Shown here: piece after piece, positions 12,601-25,820 of the stretch
Numbering within the stretch: the stretch's first letter is position 1
Layout of the letters: each line of letters begins with the position of its first letter
Assembly (NCBI GenBank): GCA_948099385.1
Contig: CANUEZ040000168.1
Span: forward strand, 6,801,501 to 6,865,500
Origin: Fasciola hepatica
Taxonomy: Eukaryota; Platyhelminthes; Trematoda; Plagiorchiida; Fasciolidae
DNA: 64,000 nt
Reading direction: 5' to 3'
The notes under the pieces: generated by a model
The model's database searches: none
The model's input: the letters and a program-made list of their open reading frames with translations, nothing else
What the model was told of the DNA's origin: nothing
Made by a program: the position numbers and the translations under genes

Positions 12601-15600
12601 GAGAGATTTTGTAAATGGGATTGATTCTATGTCGTAAAAGAGTGTTATGGGCAGCTATTAGTGGGAACGCGGATTGCTGGCGACGTTCAAATGCGAAGGT
12701 TCGTCAAGGATGCCAACAATTATAAAACTAGTGTCTGCCGAGGTGATCACATTCATTATTCCAAGATGTGACCCCCTGGATTGAAATTCGGGGTCAAATA
12801 GAGAAACTGACCGGGTCAAGTGCAGGGGGTCGAAACCATGGAGTCTTACTTGGGGAGGACTTGAAATCGGCGTAAAAACTATCGCCACGATAAACGATGA
12901 AGAAAGAAAGAAAGTAGAAGAGGAGAAAGGAAGAGCGAAAAACTGAATTGTATTGCTGGGGATTAGGTAGCCGTGAGCCATGCCTCATTGCAATGAATGG
13001 ACAGTATCGTTTTGGAAATTAATAGCGGCCAATTAAAGGCGTAAAATGTGGGTCAGATGGCAGCAGTGGTGCAGAAGGATAGGGATACGGTAAATATGAG
13101 GAGTGGATATAGACAAAATGGACGCATATCACGAGGAGCGGCGGCGTGATGGCAAGAGAACTGGCCGGCAAGGGACTTGAGCAGGCCGAGAAAGTATGTG
13201 GATATATACATATATATATATACATATGCGCGTTTATAAGTATATATATAGAGGGGCTGGAATAAATAGCAATGAAGCGATGGAACTCGGAAGTAGCGGT
13301 GCTTGAAAGAGACAGGTGGGGTTGGTTCAAATGGTACGGAAGTACCTTGGATAAACCCTGATAAATTTGTTTATAACAAGTGAACATGGGGATCAACAGA
13401 GAAAGCGAAACAATTTTGGAAGCACACAAGTGAAGACCGTGGGTAAGAGTTGATAAACTAGAGGATAAGAAGGAAAGGTTATTGAGAACAGGTAAGAGTG
13501 AATCTGACGATCTGAGCAATGCAGGAGTGACATGTAGTGCCGGTCAAAAGTTGGTGAAAAGGTAATAAATTAACGTATATTATGCGCCGAAAAAGTTGCC
13601 GTGAAAGAGGCTGGGGAATGCAGAGCGAATGAAAGTACAGGGTGGTTGGAGAAGTGTAAAAGTTCAGTGGAGATGGATAACTTGAAGGTAAGAACAAATG
13701 TGGTGCAAGGATGCTGAAGTAATAACAGGTAATGACAAGAGAAAAATAAGGACGTGGGGGATCACAAAGATCAGGCATTAGCAGGTCACATGGTTTGAAA
13801 CTGTGGGCGGAAATGATGACGTTAGAATGACTTTGCACCAGGGTGAAAGCTCAAAAACAGCGGAGCCTGAAAGGCACACTGAAGATGCCTTTGGCGAGCA
13901 ATTTACGAAGCAGATGAGAGCACCGACTGAAGAAAACCAAAATAGAGTTAACCAATCTGATCGGTTTACTGCAGGTGACGCAGGATGAAAACCGAGAAGA
14001 AGAAAATTATTCGGACGGAGATACCTGTGATGGAACAGAAAGCACGAGAAATAATTGTGCTTCCGAGTTGGGAGAATAAAACTGGAAGGCTTCTCGCTAG
14101 CAGGTTATTAAGCAAATGGATTGATCCTGAAGTTGCTAATCGGGACACTACCTAAGGGGAATATCCATGGATTAATTGCGGATTCAAATATTGAAAATAT
14201 GATGGTAGTGAAAAGATAACAAATTTGGCAGCAAAAACGCAAGGGTTGAAACTGCGAGTTCTTTTACAGTGAATGGTCATGGTTACGGAAGTGTCTGGTA
14301 CATAATTGTGGGGAGTATATGATGGGAGGACAAAACGGATATGGCGAGATGATAGCTGGTGAGGTGTGCAATCAATGAGCTCTATAAGTTTTTGGGGGTA
14401 CCAAGCGAATAGACTTTAGGAGCCGACAAGGGCGAAGTGGGTGGAAAAGGAAATTCTCTGGGCTTAGGCAGAGTATAATAGATAGGACGAGCAAGACATC
14501 AAGCGATGAAGGCTGTCATGGTGGAAAACTGTGAGAACAAGAACAGAATGGACAGATTTGCACACAGAGGTAGAATGACACAAAAAAGAGGTGATAAGAA
14601 GACTGGCAGGAAATGTGAATGAGCAAAACGTGGTGGAAAAAGAATGGTGTAAGCATGCAGTCCGCAACAGACAGTGCTGACTGCGGTAGGGCGAGGAGAT
14701 TTGGAGCGTGCAATCCGCCACCGGTGGTAATGGGTGGGACTGACCGTGGGCTGGACACCTAACCTAAAAAAGGTTTCGTGAAATGAACACAAGAGGGGTG
14801 ATCCAACGGCTTAACTGTGCCCGCACATCGTTGCAGACTTCAAGCACGCCCTATATGTGCCGGACAAAGTGGAGGATCTGACCTAGCCCCTCACCTCTGA
14901 GATAGGCATGAGTGTTGAATGATGGCTATACAGAGGGCTGAGTAACCAAGATGAAGGTATGTGGTCCAGGACCAACAAATCAGGTTGTGGGAACTTGGAA
15001 AACAGAGCCAACGTAAACAGCGAGTGGTAGGCAGCCGTACAGCATTATTATCCTGGCGCACCAGCCACGGAGATGATCAGTATAGCGCCTGAGGTATTTG
15101 ACCGCCACTGATGATGGCTGGAAGGGAAAATAAAATAGAAGAATGCAGTCTGGGTGTGGCACAGATGAGGATCAAAGATTAACGGAACGAGGAACAAAAG
15201 TGAAGCACGGGCTCATCGATGCAGCGGATCTTCAAGACGGATTGAGTCCATAGAAAGTAAGATTGAAAAACGAAAAGCATGAATATAAGATATAGGATTC
15301 AATACGAAGATTGTTACATGACCCAGAGTAGCAATTAAGTGATGGGAAAGAATAAGTTCTGCTGGAAATTATGGAAGAAACCTAGCTGGAAGATAGGGTG
15401 GGGACAGAATCCGTGACATCGAGTTTAGTTAGTGAGCCACTTCTAATGAGAGAAATGAGACCAGATTTTCCAGTTTAAAATAGCAGAGATAGTGGTGAAA
15501 GTGTATGCGGTGGAACCTGATGTGATTAAAAGGCAACGTAAGCAAAACGATATCAAAGAGTGTCGAGCTAATGCTTATTCCGTTGCTATACAGTGGGAGA

Positions 15601-15770
15601 CAGATAAGAAGGTGAAACATTGGAGGGAGGCAAGAATGGATCGGTAAATAGAAGAGAATTCGCATAAAAAGACTAGAATGACGGAAAAGCGTGCTATATA
15701 AAATGGCGGGGTAGATAAACCCCATTATCGGTCAATTATTAAACTGAGGAATGCATAGCCGGGCCTATGA
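12600..15770. repeat. Purine-rich block (plus strand)
   Basis: About 3 kb in which the plus strand is dominated by A and G, with many GAAAG, GGAGA and AGAAG runs. Long minus-strand open frames (for example 13019-13519 and 13479-13838) follow from the skew and show Ser/Leu/Pro/Phe-rich nonsense protein. A short non-skewed piece lies near 14790-15000. The reverse complement resembles the pyrimidine-rich blocks at 5.9-7.9 and 16.3-17.1 kb, including GCACCAC phrases, so the three may be one repeat family in opposite orientations. Confidence 0.45.
13202..13251. repeat. AT/ACAT microsatellite
   Basis: Two short TA-dinucleotide runs with interspersed ACATATG and GCGCG, much like the larger satellite at 53.0-53.9 kb. 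Confidence 0.85.
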
Positions 15771-16330
15771 CAAGTGAGACTAAAAAAGAAAACGGTGAGG
15801 TCTACCGGTTGTCGGTGAAATTAGGATGGCCCAAATGTGTATTTCTTAAATTTATCGGTTCATCTCCACAATATATTCCGTTTTCTTGACAATATTGGAT
15901 TCAGCTCAGGAGTCAAGTTTGGGATAAAATTGAACTTTCAAACTGATAGTTTCAAAACTGTGGCGGAAAATTGAAAAAGGCTGTTTGAGGTGGTTTCCCT
16001 ACCCCGCTAGTGAAGATTAGCAGCGGGTGAGGGGCTTTTGGGGTGCTTGTTTTGGTCAGAGGAAACAGACAGTATATGACACTGCGAAATTTATCTATTG
16101 AGATTCCCAATAATCGACGACTCTGTGGTTGCTTGCTTTCTCTGCCAGCTCCGCTGTTTGCCCACTTAAGGCTGTTGCATTGCAATGTCCTCATCTTGCA
16201 AGGAATTGTGTCCCACTTTTGCACATCTGATAAGCTCTTGTGCCGCAGAGTTATGTTCTGTCACCACAAAGTGGTCCACCTTCTGTATCAAACATAAACT
16301 GATAGTCTTCTGCCCATCACTTCATCGTTT
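15771..16330. other. Unassigned stretch
   Basis: No recognised feature; this is the transition between the purine-rich block and the tandem array that follows. Confidence 0.25.
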
Positions 16331-17140
16331 TTTCCAGCTGTGTCCATCCTATTGTTGTAGTTGAGCACCACGCAACGATTTTCTCGATAATTCCTAGTTC
16401 ATGCTGATGCATTACATTCCTTTTTTCTGAAAGCAAGACAAACCACTCAAAGTCCATATGTTTTATCCGGTCACTTCCTTCACCATCACTCTGGCAACCA
16501 TGTTCCAGATTTGTAGTCCATTTGGTTTATCGCACACACTCCGCCCATATACGGCTGCCGAACTTTGCAAACCTATTCATCGGTTGTTGTGTATTTCCTT
16601 TTTCATGCTCCATTCCGATAGATCGTCTCAGACTCTTCCGATACTTGATACATTTTTTTTCACCACGTGAAGTCTTTGCTGAGAATTATCAGTATGTAAG
16701 TACTTACCTGTAATTCAACCGGTCATCCTTCTTGGAAGCCACGTTTCTGCCACTGTCGTAGCTACGCACCACACGTCGATTTTTTTGCCAGTTACCAGTT
16801 TCTTGCTGAAGCATTACATTCCTTTTTTTCTGAAAGCAAAACAATCCACTTAAAGTCTATATGCTCTATCCGGTCATTTCTCTCACCATTAATTTGACAC
16901 CCACAGTCCAGTGTGTTGTCCGTTTCGTTTTACAACTGGCTCAACCGATATACGGTCACTGTACCCCAAAATTGCTATCCTCGACCGATTTTCTTGGTCT
17001 TTATGTATTATGCCACAATTTTTTATCGTCTAATTTTTCACCGCAACTCCTCTCATACATTGTAAAGCTCCATTGCTTGAATACGTCTCCTTCAGGAATG
17101 TTTCTTCTTCACGATATCCGCGTATCCGTCAATTTAGTTT
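16331..17140 (+). repeat. Two diverged tandem units, period about 403 bp
   Basis: The phrase TGCTGATGCATTACATTCC near 16402 recurs as TGCTGAAGCATTACATTCC near 16805. The following CTTTTTTCTGAAAGCA, a CCACT-AAAGTC phrase and TATCCGGTCA recur at the same spacing; CGGT is at 16469 and 16872. Matching continues through a CC-ATATACGG phrase. Identity is moderate, so the duplication is old. Each unit has a GCACCAC phrase (near 16366 and 16765). Confidence 0.7.
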
Positions 17141-17450
17141 AGTTCTCCGACAGGACAGTCTTTCTTCTGTGGGATTTGTGTGATTTTGCACCACTCTCCA
17201 TCCACTCCACATTTTGGCAGAATAACTACGCCTACCTCCAGCCGGATCGACCACCTGACCTTGAGTTTAAATTCACCGGGCGGTATCGCAGCAATTGACT
17301 TGAATGCCTTCTCTTATATTCAATCGCGTTCGCATAATTGTACAGTCCCACTGTAACTTTCATTCAGCTTTCAACTGTACCGTTTGATCTTGCATTGCAG
17401 CATGCTTTGGGGTTATCCGAAATAAACTATTACTATTATTATTATTACTG
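17141..17450 (+). mobile_element. Probable LINE 3' tail ending in (TTA)n
   Basis: The segment ends GGGGTTATCCGAAATAAACT followed by a trinucleotide run. A polyadenylation-like AATAAA directly before a short simple repeat is the usual 3' terminus of CR1-like and related flatworm LINEs. No coding part is recognisable upstream, so this would be a very short 5'-truncated copy. The call rests on the terminus only. Confidence 0.4.
17426..17449. repeat. (TTA)n microsatellite
   Basis: ACTATTACTATTATTATT run forming the end of the probable LINE tail. Confidence 0.85.
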
Positions 17451-17929
17451 CTAGCTGCATAAAAATGACACAACCGGGCCACGACTGGTGGACACAGCTC
17501 CGAGAGCCTGGTCGTTTTATGGTTACGGGTTAACTATTTGCGCAGAAGCACTGGAACGACTGAGAAGCTTGTGTGTCACCAATTTCGTCCACACCACAGA
17601 TGCGCTTTTGAATGAGTTGCCAGTCACTTGGCGGTTAGTTTTCTGAACGGAAGTCAAACCAGGGATTCGTGATTTCTTCCAGTTCTTTAGTGAAGAAGAG
17701 CTTTTGCAGGGTAACACATGGTTATATTCGCAAACGAAAGAATGCGGTAGATTTTCACAATAAGGACGGTTAGAAAGACGCAACTCTTGTGATATCTATC
17801 AAGTGTGCCGGTCACATTAGGTGCTACGGAGAACAAAACCTGGGGACTTTCAAGAGTCCTAAGCATAGTCGCTCAAGAGATTTTAAGAGGTTGTCTCTAT
17901 CCAGAGCTTTTTTCTCAGCTTAATTTTAG
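17451..17929. other. Unassigned stretch
   Basis: Nothing recognised; it may include the 3' untranslated part of the minus-strand LINE that follows. Confidence 0.25.
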
Positions 17930-20720
17930 GTCATCCTGCTAATGGATTTAACTCAAAGAAATGTGAAGAAAACTTATAGTCGCCGACATCAGCCTCTATC
18001 GAGTGGGATGAAAGGGATTCGGGTCCTCCATCCATTTGTTTTTCATTCTTAATAACAGACGTATAAGGTATCTCTCCCGTGTGAGCCGGATCCGAGCGAC
18101 TTCGGCCCCGGCATGCGTTACAGACCACAGACCCTCCAGGAAGAACCCGGCCTTAGATTGAACAATATTTTATCAGGTTCCTTCACCAATTCAGCTGGCA
18201 AAGCTTTCCGTAGATTGGTCGCCCTACGAGTGAGACAGCACACTAGTGATTGACCCACTGACTGCTTCTCCTTTGAAATTAACGGGTGTCCCTACGCAAG
18301 ATAATGTTCGCGAGGAGGGAGCCTCGCACATAGTTCAGGCCCAAATTTATCCGAGATTATATGCCTGGTGAACAGTAAGTCATCCCAGACTCTCCGATAA
18401 ACGGCTGGAAACAACCCTGTAATTTCCGGAAGACCTTTGTGGCTGACCCCACGCAGTTCTCCAACAACACCGTGTGCGCCTCTCTGCTCTCCTCCCAGTT
18501 TAGTAACCTCAACAACCGTACATGAGGAAACAGCTGGTAACCCGTATTTTCAAGTCGTACATGGAACGTACACGGTGCTTGGAAATCGTCGAGTGAGAGA
18601 TGACCAAATGACCGACCGATCAGTCCAGGGGCACTTTGAGAGGGAGCACGGACTTTGTCGGCGGTAATCTCCGTTTTAAGGCACCAGGTCCCTATCGCTC
18701 CCAGATCGCAATACAGAGGCAGAGATCAAAGGGGCTTCCGGTATACACAGAGCATCCCAGTGCTGGGCAGCTTTTCTTTGCTCACGTGTGCACACTTGAC
18801 AGTTTTGACTTTCATGGGGCCACACGTCAGACCACCTCTAGGGAGCCTTAGAATCGCCTGTAGGACAAGCTCATCCGCATTTGATATGATCGTGTGCCAG
18901 ATCTGCAGTTTGTCCGAAGGTGAGACGCGATGGTTGGAGAAAGACTGGAAGGTCAGTGATATGGGTTAGTGGGAGAAGCGGGTCTGGGACGGATCCTCGA
19001 GTCACTCGGCAGGTAGCCACTTGCCAAACCGGCACTGAATGAGCTGGTCGTATTGTGAAAATCCACTCCCCAAAGACTTCTTGGATCCACGAAATCAAGG
19101 GGTTTACAGTATCGAGAGCCCCCAGCCTGTCTATCAGGGGACCCTGCCGAGCTTTGTCAAAAGCTTTGCTAAAGCTCCGAAGAACACATTTGTAGGGAGT
19201 GCCTCAGCCTCGCCATTCTCCAGGTGTCCCCTTGCAAAAGCAGGGTTTTGGTTTCGACATACTTTTTCAAAAACATGTTATTGTCTGCATAATGAGTCTT
19301 TCCCACTGGTACGTCCTTGAAATTGCTCGACCGACAAGCTTGCCGTAACCTTTCCCACCACGGAAGTTATGCTGATAGTCGGTGACTGACGGCTTCGGCC
19401 CTCGCACCACCTGCGCGCAGTGGAACAACGATAGATCCCCTCCATCTCCGGGGAAGAGCTCTCCCGATTATGGTGCACAAGGCTGCGATCAATTCCGCCC
19501 CCCCTGTGGTTTCCTAGCACTGCCTACAGGAGGAATCCACCGGAATGTAAGTAGGATAAGTGTGCTTCCGTTTGGAAGAGCAGACTGGTGGGTGGAGCCT
19601 CGCCAATGTATCCCGTGGGTGTCTATCCTGTGGGGCTGAAATGGCAGCCGTAACTTTTGTCCTACATCGCAGATAAGCAAACAGAAGGTTCGGTGGACGA
19701 ACAGGAGCTATGGGACCGTCTCTTCAAATGTATGTTGCTTTTGTCGCCCTCGTTGAGTACACCGAAGTATAGTGAAGAAGCAGTCACCCCCTCTCCAGCT
19801 TTGGTGTTGTCAGAGCGCAATTCTGAGGCTCCAAAAGGAGCATGAATTGCAAGTCAGACGGAGGTGGAATTTTGCATGACTTCGCCCTCTGCATGTCGAA
19901 GCGGAGCTTTGGTACAACTGAAAGATTTCATCCCAAAATACTTCTGAAGGCCAGCCTATCTTATGCGGAAACCGCAGATAGTGTCACTGAAGACGCAGCC
20001 TCCCCGACGGGTTGAAAAGGCATTCATCAGACTTTGTGTCCATCTTTGGTCTGGGAACGAACACTGCTGGCCTCTACCGGTTGGTGGTCGAATCCTCTCA
20101 GTCAATGCTCCCTAGTAGAGGCAGTTATTCTGCCTGCCTCCCATGGGAACTTCTTAGAGATAGTGTCAAGCCTAAGACAGACTTTTGAAGATCATGCATA
20201 CGGGTTGAAAACTTAGCTTGTAAGTGCTGGCAAGCTCCAGCGCAGCTGACAAGATCTCACGTTAAAACGAACCACCCGTGCACTGCACTTTGGGTCCTTC
20301 CAGTCGATATTTGTCGAATTTAAACACTCAAAATTAGACATTGAACGCTGCCTGCCCAGGTCTGCAAGCAGGCTACCGGTTCTAGATGATCCGTTGCTGG
20401 AGCCCTGTTAATGACTTTGACCGATTCACATCCACTGGGTGTGGTTCTACGTGACATGAGAAAGATTGTTCAAGGCCCTCCGGGCCTGTCTATCCAGCCA
20501 GCTGTGGCACAGAGGAGTCAGTCCGAGTAAGCTTGCTGAGCCTCTCCCTCTATGCGCTTGGCCTTTGTTGGCACTGTGCATCGTGCATCCAAGGACGGTT
20601 ATTTCCGAATACATCACCCTCCAGATGCGCCACGACTTTGTCGATGCAACCAGGGCTAGCCGGTGAATAACCCACTTCGTTCCGTGCTCATCTTGTTTAT
20701 TCAACGCAGACCCCGGCATC
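17930..20720 (-). pseudogene. CR1-like LINE ORF2 relic (endonuclease, RT, 3' domain)
   Basis: Pieces of a CR1-like ORF2 are collinear on the minus strand. The endonuclease region shows STNIDWKDPKCSA (family motif xFNxPxIDW) near 20.3 kb. The RT region shows PTISITSVVGKV near 19.4 kb, LISWIQEVFGEW near 19.1 kb, RVTRGSVPDPLLPL (family GVPQGSVLGPLLF) and THITDLP near 19.0 kb, then a decayed FADD box near 18.91 kb. Downstream come RWSDVWPH, a TRRATNLRKALPAELVKEP block near 18.2 kb and the usual CR1 3' domain. The whole is riddled with stops and frame changes, so it is long inactive. The 5' boundary is uncertain. Confidence 0.68.
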
Positions 20721-23040
20721 AGATGACAAAGTAAGAGCTTATCCTAGTCTGTTTTCCTTCTCCGTGTGAACCATCATTGAATCTACACTGCAGACGCTGT
20801 CAGGTTGCTGTGGCTGTTGAGACCAAGGACTTCTACCGCAGTTAAAGATGCTTTCTTTGATCTCAAAAGTTAGGGTAAATAAAACTGTTTCCCCATTGGC
20901 TGGGCTTCCACGGAGTTTTACCACTCCGATATAAGTTCTTCTCTGTCCTAGGGGTCCAGGTCTCGAAGCAGTCGCACTTTTTCTCTTTAGCCTGTAGGAC
21001 ATTTGTACCACCGAAAGGGACTCCTCGCCGAAACGTAAGACGTTCTTAAGCGAATGTGGGTTGCCATTCCCATCTGTTTCATCTAGGCACACAAAGGCCC
21101 TGGCCTACGCATTACTTTCCAGGTCCTCCTCTTCGGTGAATAGTATTTTCACAAATGTCCAGCAGGAGATACGCATTATGATTTGATCGGCCTTGTAACG
21201 CAGACTCCGTTGTCCCCGACAAATTAACTACATGGAAACACTGAGTCATAGGTGGCGGCCCCGTCCGTTGATATGGCTTCACCGTTTTCCACCCACCAGT
21301 CGCTTTCGCTACCCTGGACTGGAGGCTGCATCTCTACCGACTACATCACACACCCCCCCTCAAAAAAAACAGCAGAGTTTTCTTCCAAACGAGGAGCTAC
21401 AGTGGCACTTTTAGTAACCACGGCTGTATTTTGATGAAGTTTCTTTAGGCCGTAAATAAGCTGCTTTTAAAGGCTGAAACCACCTCCGGGTTGGGTCTAA
21501 AGTCCATTATTGGCAGCGCTGTAGGTTACCAGTCTGCCACTGCAGCAAATTCGGCTGTTTTATTTTAAGTCACTGTGGAACGGTGTGAGCACAAAATTTG
21601 CAAGAACGGAGAGCTACGAAATCTCAGCCACCCATAGATGTCCTCATCAGATTTTGAACCTCCATTTGAATCAACTTTTTACAGCTCCCCCACCTTAGTG
21701 GTCTACAAGCAAGCTGATTATACTCTTCGTTCAATAACACTATTTCAAACCAATCGAAGTATCATGAAACATCGGCTGAGCAGGGACCGAATAATCCAAC
21801 ATGATGCTAATTGTACGCTATCTGTTAAGGTGACTCCCAAATGGAAAAATGTGCGCGCAAACCCCACTTGATAATGCTCCATCATAAGGAATAATCTGTC
21901 AAGATGGCCAAAAGGACCGTGTCAATCAAAATGTAAACCGAGAAAAAATAAGGAGGCGACTGACCACGTGTCCCAAGGAGCAAAATCGAGGGTTATGATG
22001 GCCAAACTTGACTAGTTTTCATGTGAGCAGATTATTAGAACAAAAGGATGGAAAGAAAGGACTGCAAATGTCACCCACTGTGGAGGTCTGTGAGACAACT
22101 GGAGCCAAAATAAGGTCACTCATTAGGGCACTTTGGCGGCCGTAACCCAAGCCTCAAAATATTCACACATCATAATTTAGCCCGATGGCCAAACTATTGC
22201 CGGCAAATCAAACGTACACATTGATCGGCAATTGAACACATTCTTTACTGGTCCACCGAGCGACCTGAAGTATCCCATACCACAACCTCCAAGAGGCGCA
22301 ACAGAAGAGAGTCCCGTGCATCACGTCCCGTCAAATATTTCTCACGGCGGAGTTTCGGAATTGTCCCGGTCATTATTGAAGGCGCAAGCGAGTCCTTGAA
22401 CACAAGGCTCTGCTCGTCACTGATGTAGAAAACTTCCTCATGCTTTGTGGTTGAGCTGGATGTTTAGGTCTGTTCGAGGAGACAGATAAAATTAACCTTA
22501 ACGCCCTTACTGGAAATGATGCACAGCGCGGTTAAATGGCCTTACTGAATTGGAATTCTGTGAATAGCAAATAGGTAATCAGAGAGAGGAGTGCCTACGA
22601 TGTTCCATTAGTTCTGAACATGCGGGCTGTGGCACCCAGCCGTGGGACTTTATTTACTTTAGGTAACTTGGAAAGGGGCAGAATTTGCAGCTATTTTAGA
22701 CCCAGTGATCAGAGTGGGAATTGTTTTGCTCTTTCTCCAAGCGCTGTGGGTTGTAGAATAGAGAAGAAACACTGAAGGAGATTCTTGGGCTGACCACGTC
22801 CTTTCGGGCTGGATCATAAGAGGGTGTTCTGTGCTAGAGGTTCTGAAGACGTTGATCAGCTTGTAACCTCCTTGTATATTCGGTACGGAGGGGCCTTCGA
22901 AATCCAGGGGAGACCATTACGGCCCGGGAGAAGATAACTTATTGTTGCTACGTCGTGGAAAAATAATGGTCTCTGAAACTTTGCAACCGGTGGGTCGTCT
23001 CTCATTGTTCAGGGTTCCTGAGAAATAGGTTTTTCAAGGA
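20721..23040. other. Unassigned stretch
   Basis: No motif recognised. The part up to about 21.1 kb may be the 5' region of the LINE (open frame 20739-21092, minus strand, without known motifs). The part after about 22.5 kb may hold gag or protease remains of the BEL relic. Neither can be supported. Confidence 0.25.
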
Positions 23041-25820
23041 CTCAGAATCTGAAGTTAGACACAGGGCCGTAACTGAGCCCCAAGATGAATGGGGATACGC
23101 GGTAAGGCTGCCAAAGGAGCTCATTGCAGATATGCGAGTGAGTTTGAATCTGCCGTAAAATGCTGTGTTGAACCCCTAAAAGCTGGAGAAGGTCCGTGTT
23201 GTCTTTTACTCTGAAGCAGTATTCGAAGAAGTCCCATTTTAGTTTCAAGTTCAATAGGTATACTCCGGCTGTTACTTTCGAAGTCTGTGGCCTAGTTCAC
23301 AGATACTGAAATCCTCCCCCAGGTAAAAGTGCCCGAGCAAGACCAAAATGCCCTTCTCTTATTCCGATGGCCTCAAGGTGATTCTATGAAGTTGGAGAAA
23401 TCTGGATTGACAGTTTATCCATTCGGAGCTATTTCATCACCATTCTCCGTGAGTTTTGCTCTGAAGAAAACGACTACTTTGCCTGGGCATCATGCCATTC
23501 CGGCGGTACCACAGAAGGTTTCAGAGAATTTTACACCCATAGCTGTTTAACCTGCGCCAATAATGCCACAGACTTGCAGTATTAGGGGAGGAACTGGGCG
23601 GGCCATTGAGCCTTGATGGGTTCGGGTTAACCATAAAGCCGAGTAACGGCTGAGAAGTTTCAAACGCTATTCCGGTTGATGGAAGAAACAGAGATAAGGG
23701 GAATTTTGATGCAAACCGTTTGTGAACCCTGAAAACTTTGGGTTTGGATTGGAATGTACACCTGGACTCCTTCATATAGCAAGCCCACGTCAAGGACCGA
23801 CCAACAACAAGGAAAGAGCTTTCGGAGCAACCGATCACCATCTGCATTCTTTTGTTTGAGCTGATTCGTTCATAGTGCCCAAAAATTTGTTCTGAGGTTT
23901 ACGCCAGAAGATAACTGGTTACCAGCAGTTGGGGATACTGAGACAAGGCGAAAATAAATGAAGAAGGTTGTGGGGGGATCAAGTTAGTAAAAAAGCCACC
24001 GCGGTATGCACCTACCGTTTCCAAAGCAGGTGCAGTTTTGTGATGCTTCGTAAGTTAACTAGCACACAGTGTCTCACCTCGGATTAGTATCCGACACATT
24101 TGAACAAACACGTGTGTTTGCTTTCCCTAAGTCGCTTGCGGCTCCTCTGAAAACAGTCTTCACAACGACGTTGGAGTCGACTGCGGCTGCTACCGCAGTT
24201 CGAAAAGCAGAACTGACTGAGAATGAATTGGACATGAAGCTGTGTGACGTTGTTTATCGGCTGATACCTCTGTAGTTCTTTATGATAGTAGGAGCGATGA
24301 GAGACACCCAGCTACTTTTGTGGTGAGCAACGTCCAAAGAGCGTGCTTACTCACTTCCCACGCAACTAAGATGCACGCCAGGAATGGAGAACTCCGTATA
24401 CCTAGCTTCTTAAGGGATGAGATTCGAGGGGGATGAACTGCAACCATGGAATTATGGTCCAAAATTTCGGTCTCCTCGGGATTCACTGAGTTCAAAGGTG
24501 AAACCCTCATTGAGGAGTGGCCCGAAAATTTGGAGCCGTAGGCGCCTACAGCGGCTGGTTCAGTTAACTATAGAGCAGTTTTGTTATGATTCGGGCTCTG
24601 TTTGTCCTGGACTACTTTATTACGAAGCACTGCGTGGGTACAGCGATGAAAGCAATGTCCCCTCATAGCCTCTGAAGAGCAAAGTGAACCGGCTAGACAA
24701 GGCAATGACCCGAGAGACCATTTTAATCATAATTATATACAGAGTTCGAGTTACTTTCTAGTTGATGGATGTTATGCTAAGAAGGCCGACTATTTTAGCT
24801 AGTTTTGGGGGGAAGCTTGGCACCACTTTATTTTCACAGACTTGCTCAGAACCTCTGAGTAGGTTGTCAAACATTATCACAAAGCAAAGGGTCGTGTTAA
24901 CTGTTCCCAATTCCAATCGGCTATTCGTCAGCAACTCTGGATTGTGAAGCTGAGGAGGGCGGTTAGACATGTCCTTGGAAGGCACTTGCACTACTGCCGA
25001 ATATCAAGGCAGAGGCACAGCAAACAAGCGGGTCTTCTACGGCTTGAATGTAGGTATATATTCGTTACCCCCTAGCGCGCCTGGGAATAAACTGCTTTAG
25101 ACCTTTTAATGGGCGCGGCAGAGCTTTAGAGAAGCGGCATGATTTTTCAGTCACGTTTATGGAAGTGAGATTGGTGAATGTTGAAGCAGCTCACTCACTG
25201 TCCACTGATTCCAATCAACTGACAACAACAGGCTCCGTGACCAAAGGGAGTCAACCACACAATTTTCAGTGATAGTAGAAGAACGGAAAAAAGAGAGCTT
25301 GACCGAAACTTGCGACTTTACTCAAGAGTTAAAGGAGGGTTAAATATATAGCCTTCCGTCAAACGGTGATGTCAAGGGGCTTTTCCGACCGCCAGAAGCT
25401 GGACACGAAAGTGGTGTCTGGGAATGCACGATGCTTCTGGTGCAGCTTAGGCTACATTCGACTGCACACGGTCATATTGCGAAGGATGAAAGCCTAGTGA
25501 AGTTCCTGGAAGAATCAAAAAATTTTGTTAAAGATTGCTCTCGCACGCCGGTGGCAGTTGATCGCGGGGACCTTGAGGTATTGACCCCGAGCAAGTTACC
25601 GATAATTCACAGTGATAAAAGTGTGTTTCATTTTCTGGATTTTTCCGTTATCTGCCTCAGGCACTGGAAAAAGTACTGTTGTCAGTGGATTTGCTTTGCA
25701 AACTTCAGAAGACCTAATATTCAAGTACTTTCCAACGAAGGAAAGGTGATTGATAAAAAAAGGAGGTCCAAAACCGAGGAATTGAGTTCTCTCAGTAAGC
25801 CGTAGTTGCCACAGGAACCA
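23041..25820 (+). pseudogene. Old BEL/Pao retrotransposon relic (RT, RNase H, integrase)
   Basis: Collinear BEL/Pao Pol motifs appear on the plus strand. RT: NAVLNP then KLEKVRVVF near 23160-23210; KVPEQDQNAL then WPQGD near 23325-23380; VYPFGAISSPF near 23420-23450. RNase H: AAPLKTVFTTTLESTAAATA near 24145-24200. Integrase: HSLSTDS near 25190; PPEAGHESGVWE near 25390-25425, containing the third catalytic Glu; KDESLVKFLEE near 25475; LEVLTPSKL near 25570-25600. The YVDD box and integrase zinc finger are not recognisable. Frames change several times and no LTR was found. It is far more decayed than the BEL element at 36.3 kb and not a close copy of it. Confidence 0.72.

Noticed and set aside
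13019..13838. Minus-strand open frames of 166 and 119 codons
   Set aside because: They follow from the lack of minus-strand stops in purine-rich DNA; composition is low-complexity Ser/Leu/Pro/Phe without motifs.
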